A DNA stretch of 64,000 bases, from assembly GCA_946406115.1 (NCBI GenBank), contig OX291553.1:9181001-9245000 (forward strand), read 5' to 3'. The stretch is from Apoda limacodes (lineage: Eukaryota; Arthropoda; Insecta; Lepidoptera; Limacodidae). Of this stretch, positions 51,000 to 63,204 are shown in pieces. A model generated the notes under the pieces. That model worked only from the letters and a program-made list of their open reading frames with translations, made no database searches and was not told the origin of the DNA. Position 1 is the first letter of the stretch. Each line of letters starts with the position of its first letter. Made by a program: the position numbers and the translations under genes.

Positions 51000-52790
51000 C
51001 ACGCACTTGTATCAATATCTCGACATATCTTTTGTTTTTTAATCCCATTGGTGTGTTTTTATTCAATATTTATTGATTATTATTTTGTTTACTAATGATT
51101 GTTCCAACACAAATATTTACTTGTACTACTGTGTGTAGGTATGTGCTCATTTAAAAAAACATAATAATACATACATATTTTTCATACAAGGAATAAAGTT
51201 ATGTTATGTATCTAATATTAGTTAATGGTAAAGGTTTGTAAATCTATAGGTAGGTAGGTAGATACTATAATTAAGAGGGCTATATAGGCCCTAAAGCAAT
51301 TTGTACTGTAATGACATGAATTTTTCTATTTTTTTTATGGAATTAAACGTTTTTACTGTTGTTTTGTCCTATTTTTTGACTTTTGGCTAAAAATTATAGG
51401 TGTTGCACTAGATAAAAACAAATTCTAACGACTTTATTGACTTTACTGCCAACCGAATGCAACAAGTTGTAGCGAGTGAAGTATTTTATTTTCTATATGT
51501 AGTGTGTAATTAGCTTTAAAATTACCCTTTTGCGTGTTATGTCAAAATCATTGTAAAATTCTATATCCATACAGGCATGGAATGCCATACTCATTTACGT
51601 TAACAGTCTTTTAAATCTGATTTTTAAAAAGATGACAGATCGAAAAATATTCAAATGCAGTCTGGTTAAGATTTTCTCAAAGTAAGATATAAAAAAGAGA
51701 AATTTGAAATTTTAAATAGATACAGATAATTTATTATTTTACCTAGTGCAATCTTATCGGCGTGGACCATATATAAGAACCTGTGCTTGGGAATAGATTC
51801 GATCAAAAGGAAAGCACATAAGGAGATTTGATTTCCTGGATTATCTGTCGACGGTTTGTGAGTTACCCCATAAATCACACAGAAGGTACCATAATTCTGT
51901 TTTATTAGTAGGGTCTACGAAGACCTTGATTTTTGTGGATTGGGCCTTTTTGCCTTTATCGCCTTTTTTTGCCCTTTTCCGTATCCTGAAAATTCGGGAA
52001 ATATATGGAGTTGACATAGATTGTCGTAAACCATTGGATTAATCACGTCGTACCACGATTTGCCAACTTTGGCGATAATAGAGTCGACTGGGGTAAAAAA
52101 TGTAATACGGTCGTCAAAATAAGAAAAGACGGCAAAATGAATAATTTCCGAAACGAAGAAGTAAAATTGTGTATGGCATAATAGGGATTGTAATTAATTA
52201 ATTTTTGTAAAGTGCGATCGTATAGGGAACTATAATTAAATTGTATTTACGAACTACACCTCTTTTCATTTATCTTCCCCTGGGGAATTGAGTCTCCACA
52301 AAGTACACGTTTTTATGATTTGCATTTTTAGAACTAAATACAATTTACTCAATAAGGTAATGTAGTAGACAAAAGCATATATATTTCTTTTAATCTTTTT
52401 GCGCCAAAACTGCGAATTTACTGCTGCTATATCTTAATCTTAAGACAATACGATTCGCAGTGTGCTTCATAGAAACGAATTACTCATTGATTTTTGACAC
52501 TTTCTAATCAAACACCACAAAATTTGGAAGACATGTATTAGGAATAAATGTCTGCGGTGAGCCAGGTTTCTATTATATTTAATGGGTTAAAAATTATAGA
52601 AAATTTAGGTTACTCATGCAAATGACCTCAAATAAGATATTTAGTTAAAACATCATTTTTCAGGGTTTTGAAAACTAGACAGATACTCGGCTTGAGAATA
52701 TGTCTACAACAGTTTTTGGTTTTTTTTCCTGTTAAGACATTAACCTATTATATCTATCTTTCTTTATCCGTATCACCCTCATACGTCCCT
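51000..52790. other. Noncoding stretch without recognisable genes
   Basis: AT-rich. No ORF with recognisable similarity and no repeat I can define, apart from a GGTAGGTAGGTAG patch near 51250. Confidence 0.5.
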
Positions 52791-52794
52791 ACTA

Positions 52795-53060
52795 TTAGGG
52801 CATATATAGGGGCCCAATGCGGATTGTAAACTTCACATACTACTTTTTTTTTGACGTATGCTCACGATGTTTTCCTTAACCGAAAAGCCAGTGGTGTGAA
52901 TAATCAATGTACCTACTTGAGAAACCAAGTCGGTACACGATGGTATAAAACCTCCGCTACTTAGGATACAAGGTGAAACTGAAACCCCTCGGTCACTATC
53001 GACTCTATGTCTATCTGGTTCTGACTTATTAAAAAGCAGGCATCGAATTACATCGTTGAT
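52795..53060 (-). repeat. Lepidopteran-type repeat (GATGTTTTCCTT segment)
   Basis: GGATTGTAAACTTCACATAC, then ACGTATGCTCACGATGTTTT and CCTTAACCGAAAAGCCAGTG, is the order seen in a widespread lepidopteran repeat. The 80-codon - strand ORF over it has no domain of its own. Strand is nominal. Confidence 0.45.
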
Positions 53061-53590
53061 AGGAGGGGTTCTCAATCAATTCAGGTTTTTAACATCAAAT
53101 AAACAACGAAGATTACTTTTTTTTCGAGGAATGGTTGTTATGTTAGTAGGATATGTCTTATTTTTTGAAAATTACAGATGCAAAGAAAATAATTAGATTA
53201 AAACAAGTTATAATAAAACTCAAAGTAAACCTTGAGACGATATTAATGGGGCACAGATAATAATGTATTCTGAAAATTGCCTTTATTAAGGAGCTCAAAT
53301 ATAACAAACTGAAACCATTTGTAAGTAAGCTAATGAAGGTAACTTTGTAGTATGTAATAAAGGATTTAATGATTTAATAAAGGATTTAATGTCGGCAACG
53401 GTAACAGATACTATGATCACAGAAAGGGTAATAGCAATTCATGCTATAATGTAGGTTAATGTCAGACTAAAATACGCCAATGAAGACCGATATTTTTTTT
53501 ACCAAGATTGCTTTTAATCATAATATAGATAGTTTTCAGTAAGACAGTATCCATAAAATTATTTGTTCATAGACAAGATTTAATCATAGG

Positions 53591-53655
53591 GTCGGCTCAT
53601 ACTGAGACGTTACTCTTTACCTTGAGTCGCGTCTCGGTATTAGTTGACCCTTGGT
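53591..53655. mobile_element. 65-bp MITE remnant, relative of 11799-11995
   Basis: AGGGTCGGCTCATACTGAGA at the left and, inverted, AGGGTCAACTAATACCGAGA at the right. Only about 20 bases remain between the arms. Confidence 0.7.
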
Positions 53656-53659
53656 CTAA

Positions 53660-55750
53660 ATAAAGTTTTTTTTTTTATTTTTTTTTATACCACTAAGGTG
53701 GCAAACAAGCGCACGGTCCATCTGATGGTAAGCGGTCACCGTGGCCTATGGACGCTTGCAACACCAGGGGTATCACTCGCGCGTTGCCGACCCTTCAAAA
53801 ATCCAATAACTTCTTTCTTGAAGAACCCCATACTGTAGTCCTTAGAGAAAACCTTGGCAGGGAGCTCATTCCACAACCCAAGCGTTCGTGGGAGAAAGTT
53901 TCTGTGAAACCGCACTGTACGCGACCATTTCGGTTCTAAAGTATGAGCATGAATTCCCTGCCTATTGCGAGCGGTGCTATGGTAGAAAGTAGCCGTGGGC
54001 ATCATTTCGAACAATTCCTCAGAACACATCCCATTGTACAAGCGGTAGAACACACACGGAGGCAATGTCTCTCCTCAGACTTAAGGGCTCGATACGGCAA
54101 GTGAGTTTGGGATCGTCGACAATTCTCACAGCCCGTCGTAGAACCGAGTCAAAAGGTCCAAGCTGGTATCCGGGTGCACCCGCCCAGAGATGGCAGCAGT
54201 ACTCCATATTGGGCCGAACCTGCGACTTGTAAAGCAGCAACCTCTGCCCCGACGTGAAAAACTGCTTCGCTCTGTTGAGTACACCTAGTTTTTTGGACGC
54301 CAGCTTCACCTTATCTTGTAAATGATCTTGGAACTAAACATCGCTGGAGATGTCGACACCAAGGATCCTAATGCTCTTGTAGATGGAGAGGGGAGTGTTC
54401 TGGAATTGTGGGACTACAGTAAATGGGGTTTTCTTAGCGGTGAACGCGCAGACTTGTGTCTTTGTAGGGTTGAATCGGAAAGCTTACCCATCCCCAGTCC
54501 TTGGACAGTGTGGTCTCGATTTGAGACAAAAGTTCTCCGCGGTTTTCCTCCACAACGGAACGAGGGATGTTTGCACGACCTGTGTAATAAGTGTCTCCAG
54601 TACTGTCATCTGCATAGCAATGTATGTTGTTGATGGATAACATGTAATTGATATGCAGTAGAAACAGCGTCGGAGACAGCACAGAGCCTAGCGAGACACC
54701 AGCATTAATGTCCATGCTATCAGAGCAACTACCGTCAACTACGGTTCGTATGCGTCTGCCGGACAAAAAGCTAGCCACCCATTTGCACAAACCCTCGGGC
54801 ACTCCGTAAGATGGCAACTTCGATAGAAGACTCCGTTGCCAGACCCGATCCAACGCCTTCATTATGTCCAGGCTACATGCCAATGCCTCCCCCTGACTCT
54901 CAATGGCTACTGCCCATCGGTATGTGAGATACACTAGAAGGTCACCAGTCGAGCGTCCGTGGCGAAAGCCATATTGACGGTCACTGACCAGGTCGTGTAC
55001 TTCTAGGTATCTTAGAAGCTGTGTGTTGATCACACGCTCCATCACCTTGGAGAGAAGAGAGGTAATAGCGATAGGCCTGTTATTCGATGGATCTGATCTA
55101 TCGCCCTTTTTGGGCACCAGGTGCACATTCGCAGTCTTCCATGAAGACGGAAATTGCCTAGTATGGTAGGAAAGCGCGAAGAGGCGCGTAAGTACAGGAC
55201 ATAACTCAGGAGCACACTGCTTAAGCACCACTGCTGGTATACCGTCCGGCCCATCGACTTATGAACGTATTGAGAAAGCAACGCCCGCCGGACCTCCCGC
55301 TGTGTTATGAAGATTTCCGGCATGGTCTTACCGCACCACGGTATAGTAGGTGGTACAGCGCCTTCATCGTTCATATTCGAGTTTGAGGCAAAGAGACTGC
55401 CCAGTAGATCGGCTTTCTCTTTAGCACTATGGGCCAAGTCACCATCGGTCTTTCGCAGTGGTGGTAACGACGACTGGCAGAAGTTCCCTTCGGCAGCTTT
55501 GGCAAGCGACCAGAAAGCACGACTCCCAGAAGGATAGCTCGCAAGTCGCCCACCTATTTTGCCGATGAATTGGAATTTTGCTCTGGCAGTTGCTTTCTTA
55601 CTGAAACTCGCGGCAGCATTTAACCTGCGTTTCACCTCAGAAATATTCGGATCCTTATTATTACGAGCCGTGGTCCAAGCCTCATATGCAGTTTGCTTAA
55701 GAATTTCAGTTAATTTGCAAGACCTATTGCGGGTCAGTTTAAAAATAACG
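53660..55750 (-). pseudogene. LINE-A copy 2, 5'-truncated non-LTR retrotransposon
   Basis: The longest LINE-A copy, with a 3' A-tail (T-run at 53665-53685). From 55750 leftward: a linker (ILKQTAYEAWTTARNNKDPN, KATARAKFQFIGKIGGRLAS), then the reverse transcriptase (ANVHLVPKKGDRSDPSNNRP, DRQYGFRHGRST), domain A LDIMKALDRVW, SPTLFLLHI, domain C CYADDSTGD with both aspartates kept, thumb, HLWAGAP, and the C-terminus to GFFKKEVIGFLKGRQRA with stop at 53736-53738. Frame breaks near 55255 and 54450 and an unusual SL in place of the usual PQ before GSVLSP show it is dead. The endonuclease and ORF1 are absent, as expected for 5' truncation. Confidence 0.9.
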
Positions 55751-56446
55751 ACAATAAACTTCTTTTGCAAGTTTCATTTCATCAAACACCTATCAGTGCA
55801 CGTGATATCACTACTTTCATGTCAATTTATCTCAGTACCTATATAGATATGAATATATGTTCATAATTCATATACCAAGTTACCATGAAGGATGTAAGGA
55901 TGACTGAGGAGTAGCCGTCCTTATATACACAAAAGGAGGAAACCCACACAATGTTACGTATTCTGTTATGTTATTTCGAGATAGTGTTAGGATTGATATT
56001 TTATAGCTTTGTTCTCATAAAAAAGAAAATAATACAGAATGACTTTTACCTATTTACTTGGTTACATTGGGTACAACTTGGTACATTCTCTAAATATAGG
56101 TTTTTCTAAGCACGGTTGCGGGTGCTCGAGAGAGAGCCAGAGAACTACAGTACTCAATTGTTTTATTCAGTTTTTCCCAAGCAATACCCCACTCTTTGTC
56201 ACTTAAGGCGATTTTAATTATCATCTTTAAGTTTATCCCGCAGAGTTAGTCTGTTTTCTGTGCGAATAAAGTGCGGAAAAAATATTTCGGGAAGAAGAGA
56301 GAAGAGGAAAGGCATTCTTAATTTTTTTTGTACACCCGAAGGTGGTTCATACATAAAATTTTATTACAACCGACAGTAGGTAATCTCAGAGAACTGCCAT
56401 ATTTATTTCTATCGTATGTGATGAAATTTTAGAGAAAGGTGTGTTA

Positions 56447-56560
56447 CGTCAAATTCAAATTCAAGATCATAATCTTTTTATTGAAATGGGTCATTAAGAA
56501 CACTTTTGAATCGTCAAGAGAAATAACTACCAACAACTAATAAATAAACAAAACTTGCAG
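56447..56560 (-). repeat. LINE 3' tail, - orientation
   Basis: TCAAATTCAAATTCAAGATC, then CTTTTTATTGAAATGGGTCA and AACACTTTTGAATCGTCAAG: the reverse complement of a common lepidopteran LINE 3' UTR with its repetitive GAATTTGA tail. Confidence 0.55.
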
Positions 56561-57979
56561 CAAAGATACTAGACAATTATGTTATGGCATTCGACTTAAA
56601 GGGCAATTTTTTTTTGTTTACGTAAATTACAATAATGTGTCAGTAAAAAAGTACGAGTATGTCATTTTGCGAGTAGCCATTTTACGTATTTTTTTGTTTA
56701 CACAAATGTGTCGTCAGCGTATTGGTCAATATGCGTCGAGAGGAAAAAACACAGAGCTAAATGTTCCATGTGTTCGCGCGTAAGGTTTATTTTCTACTTT
56801 TTGATAGGTTTTCAAAAGCTGTGTATGTTTTATATATTTTTTTTATGTATTATATGTGGTCTCAATCAGCAGCAGAACCTCACAAGTCTCGATGTGGTTA
56901 CGTCAGTCTGTTGCCTGATTTTTCTCAATGCAAAAGCAGTAGAACTATAAGAACTGTAATTGTGGACCCCATTGCAATTCAAGATTTCTATTAATTTGGA
57001 CTACTTTTGGTGCTGGCCACAAAATACATTTTGTTTAATTTGATCAGTCAGTCAGATCTCCATAAACTTTTGAACCATAAAGGTAAGTAATTTATAAGTG
57101 CGTGAAGTTTTTCATTTCTTAATTTTCTTATTTAATATGTTTAAATAAATTTTATTGTTAAAGTGCGCGAAGCGGGTGGGGCTTGCGCAAGCTAGAGTAC
57201 CCGTTTTCAGCCATATTTTCACGCCTCTTGTGAGATTGTAAACATTGGTCCTACAGTTCTGAAAGTGCAAACTTATTTTTAGGAAATTTCATCTTCTTTT
57301 CGATTATTTTTTTTTGATTTCAAAAATCTTGATTAGTTTTTGCGATATTTGCAATAAAACCAAACCCCCTTTTCTTAATAACTTGCTTATAACTTTTGCA
57401 AATAAATTCGAGCGGAACTTAATTTTTTTCAAAATGATCTAGACGCAATTCCGAAGATCGAGACTAAAGCACTTGTTGATTAGACTAAACATGGTAGTCA
57501 GAGTCACGTTGCTCGACACGCGGTTGGGTTTAATTCAATATGTCATAAAAAGTAATAAAATAATATTTATTACTTCATTAAAATCTCATCAAAACCTATA
57601 ACGAATAGGTAATATGCTATCAGTCTTGTCCCCTTACAGAGCCCCAGCTTCGATCTGTGTGTTCATTTACGTTTCTAACGCATTTGTATTGGCCTGGTAT
57701 TTTCAGCACCATGCAAAATTGTGAATATCCAGTAAAAACATCATATTACTTCCATGTAAATACAAAGATTTTGAGTTTGAATGGTTACATGACTTAAAAA
57801 AATAACAATATGTCAAAAAAAATATTATTGTCTTTCTACTTAACTTCTGTCACAGTCGCATTCATTAGAATTGTATTATTATGGTTGATAATTAATTTGT
57901 TAGTGGTTTTGTTTCTTTCTTTAAGTTGTATTTTAATATTCCTAGAAAACATAGTGTTTTGAGCAGACAGGCACGTGAA

Positions 57980-58866
57980 ATGGTGTAGGACGTGCATTGC
58001 TTTTTAAAGAGAGACTTGTGAAGTAGTTGATTGCTTGAAAAAATTAAAAGTCAGATCGACCAAGCTAAATCACACAAACATCACTGCTGAGAGTCAAAAC
58101 CAAATTCAACATTCTGCGCAAGTAAATAAGACAGAAAATATGAAATTTAGCTGTTTATTGAGTGATTCAGGTAAAGTCCAAAATCGTACTGCAGAGGCTA
58201 CAAATACCTCAATATCAACGGCAAGGAATATCTCTACTGAAGCCAAAAATTCCTATTTGATTTCAGTTTTCAGAACGGCTGGAAAAAAAGGTTCTAGAAC
58301 CAAACCGGTTACCAATATCGATTATTTTGATCAAGGAGTTGTAAAGAGATGTATACACAATTTCCACAAAACAAATTATGAACTTCCTACCATTGGAAAG
58401 CTGAAAAGAAAATTAGAGGAAGATATGAACTTTCGAGGCTCAGAACGAAGTCTTAGGCGAATTATCAAGAACTTAGGTTTTCAGTGGAAAATGGCTAAAA
58501 ATAACCGTAAAGTACTCATAGAATCTTCCAATATACGTTTACAAAGAATTATTTAAGTAAAATAAAAAAAAATCGACAGGAGGGAAAACCTATTGTATAC
58601 ACCGATGAATCCTACGTAGATTTTTCGCACTCTTCTCCAAAAGCCTGCACTGATGGGACCACTAAGAGCATAAAAAATCCATTTCAAAGGGCCAACAAAT
58701 TGTCATTGTTCACGCAGGATCTGAAAATGGTTTTATACCAAACGTTTTACTTACTTTTAAAGCTGGTACTAAATCAGGAGACTACCATGACAATATGAAC
58801 TATAATAACTATGAGAAATGGGTCAGAACACAGTTAATGCCTCACCTACCACCCAATTCCGTTCTT
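57980..58866 (+). pseudogene. DDE-type (Tc1-like) transposase relic, interrupted
   Basis: The open part (58035-58556, 173 residues from ATG) has a lysine-rich N-terminus, FRTAGKKGSRTKP, then a winged-helix-like region (YELPTIGKLKRKLEEDMNFR, SERSLRRIIKNLGFQWKMAK). Past a TAA and a frame change comes KPIVYTDESYVDFSHSS, the first-aspartate strand of a DDE catalytic core, and later KSGDYHDNMNYNNYEKWVRT with LMPHLPPNSVL. Exactly there a LINE-A tail (58867-59035) cuts it off; the expected DN and last catalytic residue are not found. It resembles a transposase-derived protein family common in insects. The N-terminal ORF is intact, but the catalytic half is broken. Confidence 0.7.
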
Positions 58867-59035
58867 TTTTTTTATACCGCTAAGGTAGCAAACATGCTTA
58901 CGGTTAGCCTATGGACGCTTGTAACATCAGGGTTATCACTCACACTTAAAAAATCCAATAACATCTTTCTTGAAGAACCTCAGACTGCAGTCCATAGAGA
59001 AAACCTTGGCAGGGATAACTCATTCCACATGTCCA
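58867..59035 (-). mobile_element. LINE-A 3' end inserted in the DDE relic
   Basis: Starts with a T-run and TTTATACCGCTAAGGTAGCA (the reverse of the LINE-A terminus), then GCCTATGGACGCTTGTAACA, AAATCCAATAACATCTTTCT and AGAAAACCTTGGCAGGGA. Some internal bases are deleted. The ORF 58795-59055 is a chimera of the host transposase and this tail. Confidence 0.8.
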
Positions 59036-59840
59036 AATGTCAGAAATATAAGTAAAAAAATATGCTTAAACGGAGAAGAAATAGAACTATTAGACTAAAC
59101 AGTGTTTCTAGGTATTATATTAGACAATAGGCTGCAGTGGAACCCTCAAATCTCAAATCTTGCAGGGAAACTTAGTTCAGCTGCTTATGCAGTTAGAAAA
59201 GTTAGGCAGCTTACAGATGTTATACAGCGCGCTTTGGGGTAAGGCAGCTGATATTAATACAGCAGCTTTATTTAACAAAAGAGGGCAGTTTGGCCAATCT
59301 ATAAATTAGGACTTCGAATTTCTCTTCAGGAACTATTTAGAGAAATTGATATTTTAACCGTTCTTTGCCAATATATCTTCACTTGTATTATGTACGTACC
59401 CAAAAAGTATCACTTATTCGCTAAAAATAGTTACCTAGACAGTGTTAATACAAGAAATCAGGATAAATTGGTATTTCCAAAATGTCGTCTTTAGAAGGTA
59501 CATAGCTATTTTGCAATACAATGAAAATATTTTTACAATAAATTTCAAAACATGTAGTTAATTTATCTCCAAATAAATTTAAAATATATGTCAAAGAAAG
59601 TTTAATGAAAAAAGCTATTACAAAGTTGATAAATACATTAACGATTAAAATGCTTGGGAGAATTAGACCTTATTAATTTGTATTGGAATGGGTGCATTTG
59701 AAATTATTTTTTTTAAAGTAAAACATTGTATATTATATTATGTTATAAGGCTAGATTGTATTTTAGTATAAGGTTGAAAAATATAAAAGATTAACTGCTG
59801 AGTTTCTTGCCAGTTCTTCTCGGTAGTAAGTAATTCAGTA
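59036..59840 (+). pseudogene. LINE-B, jockey-like reverse transcriptase 3' part
   Basis: VFLGIILDNRLQWNPQISNL, then AGKLSSAAYAVRKVRQLTD, LWGKAADIN, and after several frame breaks NSYLDSVNTRNQDKLVFPK. These are the thumb and C-terminal segments of jockey-type LINEs (LG-LD-L-W, LWG, and the NTRNK-L motif). It ends with the GAGTTTCTTGCCAGTTCTTC TCGGTAG 3' UTR segment. The catalytic palm is absent and stops are many. The junction with the LINE-A tail at about 59035 has no spacer. Confidence 0.75.
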
Positions 59841-59879
59841 GCATAATGCACTACAGTTGCTTCACTTCAGTGGTCTGAA

Positions 59880-60130
59880 TTCAATTATATCCCCTCGAGT
59901 GGTGTACACCTTGCTGTGGCGACGGAGCTCAGTAACGTCAGACAAGCTAACCCATCGTGTACCTATGAAACATCTAAGTGCGACCAGCCGATGGTAGAGG
60001 TCGTACGGAGTGGAGCCTTTACAGCCAGGCCAGACTGTGCCGATAGGCTGCTCTGAAACATCGAATGAACTCTATTTTAAGAGCCCTTCAGCGGATGCAG
60101 TAGTTGACGGACCGTGAAGAATTTCCTTAC
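59880..60130. other. GC-rich island of unknown nature
   Basis: GAGTGGTGTACACCTTGCTG, ACGTCAGACAAGCTAACCCA, TAGAGGTCGTACGGAGTGGA and AGCGGATGCAGTAGTTGACG sit in AT-rich surroundings. No long ORF or known repeat motif; it may be part of an LTR or a LINE untranslated region. Confidence 0.3.
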
Positions 60131-60429
60131 CGTTTCTATATCAATGAATTAAAGTTAACTTTAAAATACCAAGTCGGTGTTTTATTTTAACTCCTTGAGA
60201 TGATGTAGTCCTAAAATTCCATATTTTTTTAAAATAAATTTGCCTGTATGTAAGTCACAGAAATCGATTAATACATTTCTGTATAAGTATAATCGATTTA
60301 TTATTACCTGTTACCAACAAACAAACAAAATTCTTTAATAAATAAAGTATTTTACCCAATCGTGAATACTTACAGCGGGGCTAGTTCACAAGTTAAATGT
60401 TGCAATACAGCTAGCTATGCTTGTAAAAT

Positions 60430-60735
60430 CTCTAAAAGATTGAATTCAAAATAAGGACATCAGAAAGTGGAGTAAAGTCACCGACATAGCTCATAAAATC
60501 AGCAAGCTGATGTGAGAAGGCTATTCACATCTGTCGGAGGACCGATGGCCGATGGAGCGGTTATGTGAAGACCACGTACCGCAAGTCAAAGCCTCCAGCC
60601 GGATCGACCGATGAATTTTAGAAGGTTGCCAGCAGCAGTTGGACTTCAGAGGCCCGGAAGAAATGACGTGTCTTAAAGGAGGCTTATGTCCAGCAGTGGT
60701 TCGAAATAGGCTGATAGAGTGATGATGATGATAAA
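60430..60735 (+). mobile_element. RTE-like LINE 3' end
   Basis: Reads through ACCGACATAGCTCATAAAAT, GCTGTCGG-like arms, GTACCGCAAGTCAAAGCCTC, CAGTTGGACTTCAGAGGCCC and GGAGGCTTATGTCCAGCAGT, ending with TGATAGAGTGATGATGATGA. The GAGGC-TATGTCCAGCAGTGG segment and (TGA)n tail are typical of RTE LINE ends. Frameshifted coding remnant. Confidence 0.8.
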
Positions 60736-60834
60736 AAACTATAGATTATATATATATGCAATAAAACAACAAAACAACTCTAGAAAAACCATGTTACTGC
60801 AACTTTGAATTTTTACGAAAGGTTTTTTTAGATT

Positions 60835-61117
60835 GGCTGTTACTATTAAACGCACCACCAACTCTTGTCAGTTTTTTTACAGTTTACATAGGTACTGTAC
60901 ATATTATAATGCTATCCTGCGATGGTAACATTTTTGTTACCATAACCCCACTTTGAACGGCTGTAGCTACTAAACGCACCACTGAATCTTGTCAGTTTTT
61001 GTACAGTTCACTTAGGCACCGTGCATATTATAATACATATTATTGTCAGCCTTCCCGGCGATTGTAACATTTTTGTTACCATAACCCCACTATGAACAGC
61101 TGTATCTACCGAACGCA
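60835..61117. repeat. Tandem repeat, unit 124-139 bp, about 2.2 copies
   Basis: The unit starts GGCTGTTACTATTAAACGCA and contains CTTGTCAGTTTTTTTACAGT, CATATTATAAT and ATTTTTGTTACCATAACCCC. Starts are at 60835, 60959 and about 61098. The second unit is longer by 15 bases (near ACATATTATTGTCAG). Confidence 0.85.
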
Positions 61118-61119
61118 CC

Positions 61120-62940
61120 AACACCATGCGAGCAGACCGCCTCGATCCATATCTTCTACGCCAAAATTGTAGATATGATTAAAGCAAAAGCAAACAAATA
61201 ATAGTACATTATGATACAAGTGAGCTAGGCTGCAACTTGCAAACTGGTTAAGGCCGTAATTCAGCTGAGTATGTATTAGGCAGAGCTCACGAGTGTCATA
61301 CGACAGTATTCAACACACTTGAACTTGAAGGACAGTAAATACTTGTATTAGTGTTAAAGAGTTGATATTGAATGAAATCTAATAGTTTTGATATTATGTT
61401 TTTTAATCACGGATTTATTCTTTCAAAAATAAGAACTAAGTTCATAGGCTCTTTTCTTGCTAAAAGTATAAAAAAAAACTGTACTTGTGCGGTAACTGTC
61501 ATTACTGCACTAGCGTGTGGTGGGCGCTATTAAAGTGCAGAAAACGGTGCAGTATAGGCTGTTTAATGAGAAAGTATATTGAAGAATCACTTTCGCATAT
61601 CACATGTAAAGTAAACGATGGATTGTGTTGTATAAATTACCGAATTAATATTCAGCCAATATACTTAACCAAAGGAATTTATATGTCTTTGTGCTTAACC
61701 ATGTAACATATCTGTCTAACGCTTGAATTAATACATTATCTTATCACAAAACCTGTCTCATAGTTCAGGTGCTTCTGAGCCAGTTGGTCGAGTAAAGACA
61801 ACTTATGTATGTATGACTAATCAGCGTCAACTGTCCATTGTTCATCAGACAATGAGAAGATAAGACAATAAGAAAATCGATATGTAACTACTATATTACT
61901 AATAATGTACTACTATACATTACAAAACACAATTTGATTTACTTAACGACAAAAACATAGACGTAAATTGACCTATAGATGCCACACTACCTGTGCCGAA
62001 CTGGCGAATGTGATTTCGCTACTTAAAGTTTACATTTGGAAATATCCATAAATTCATATAACCAAAATAATAGTCATAAAACACTATGTATTTGAATAAA
62101 CAACCCGAACAAAATTCATCCGGTATTTATAGAGAAAATCGTGCACGGACAGAACAGGGGGATGTACCTACGTAACAGGGATTCATTGTGCAAACTATTA
62201 ATTAGTGGTGGGTCTGTTAATCCTTATATTGTAGCAAGTGATTTGTTTAGTTATATATTTTTAGTCTGTCCCTTTTGCGTGATTGATTCCAAAATTTTAT
62301 TGTAATTTCTATATCCATGGAAGAAATGTCAGACCTATTTACTTTGACATACCGGTTGACTTTAAAATTTGATTTGGAAAAACTGACATAAAAAAATGTT
62401 AAGATAAAAAATCAGTTTGAAACTGAAAAAATTGAGTGAGTACGTACGAAGCGTACCGTAAAATAGAAAGATGTTAACTTTTTGAAGCAAGAATAACGAT
62501 CACCAAGATATTATTGATTGATACCAATACTTATATTTTTTGGGGTTTAGGGGTTATCCTCAAACCCTTATCTTCAGGTAGCGATTTAAACTTTATTATC
62601 GTGAGGATGTTTTCTTCTACGACGGGATCGTAAATTTCACCGTATTGGCTAGACCACAGCAAGAACAATTTAACCTAGAATAATATGTGAGATTGTGAGC
62701 ATATTTACACCATTTCAAGGAAATTATCTGAAAAACATTTGCAGTACAGTCGTCAACCAAATACAAAAGTTCGGTAATTTAGGATAATTACTGAATATTA
62801 AAATTGCGTACGGATATTTAGAAAATCGTAATAATTCATTGTAAAAAGTGGCAGCATTATAAATTGTAATAAATTTTATTAAGTGACTCATCAAAATCTT
62901 TTCATTTATTTTCCCCTGAGGAAAAAGTCTTTATAATATT
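61120..62940. other. Noncoding stretch without recognisable genes
   Basis: AT-rich; short ORFs such as 61485-61706 show no domain. No repeat structure could be defined. Confidence 0.45.
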
Positions 62941-62944
62941 TTTA

Positions 62945-63095
62945 GGATTCCGTACATCAAAAGAAAAAAAGGAACCCTTATACGATCACTTTCCGTCCGT
63001 CTGTCCGTCGGTCAGTCTATCAAGACACTATTTTTCAGGAACACCTTTGAAGCTGTAAAAAAATCTACTCGCACTAGGCCGGGTTTTTTAGGTTT
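62945..63095 (+). repeat. Lepidopteran-type repeat (TTCCGTAC ... GTCCGTCTGTCC)
   Basis: GATTCCGTACATCAAAAGAA, AAAAGGAACCCTTATACGAT, CACTTTCCGTCCGTCTGTCC and the end CTCGCACTAGGCCGGGTTTT. Partial relatives lie at 15838-15935 (reverse), 34610-34670 and 37858-37900. Confidence 0.6.
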
Positions 63096-63204
63096 ATCAT
63101 AAAAGTCACAAGTGCTAAATAAATCTATGTTTAACAATATCTGTCGCATCTCTGCATCTTTTTTTTATATTGAACTCTGGTTCGAATCAACAGCATCGGG
63201 GATG

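Noticed and set aside
53644..53939. + strand ORFs over 53.6-54.6 kb
   Set aside because: They are antisense shadows of the LINE-A copy 2 coding sequence.
58795..59055. 86-codon ORF as a gene
   Set aside because: It starts in the DDE transposase relic and runs into the reversed LINE-A tail; a chimera created by the insertion.
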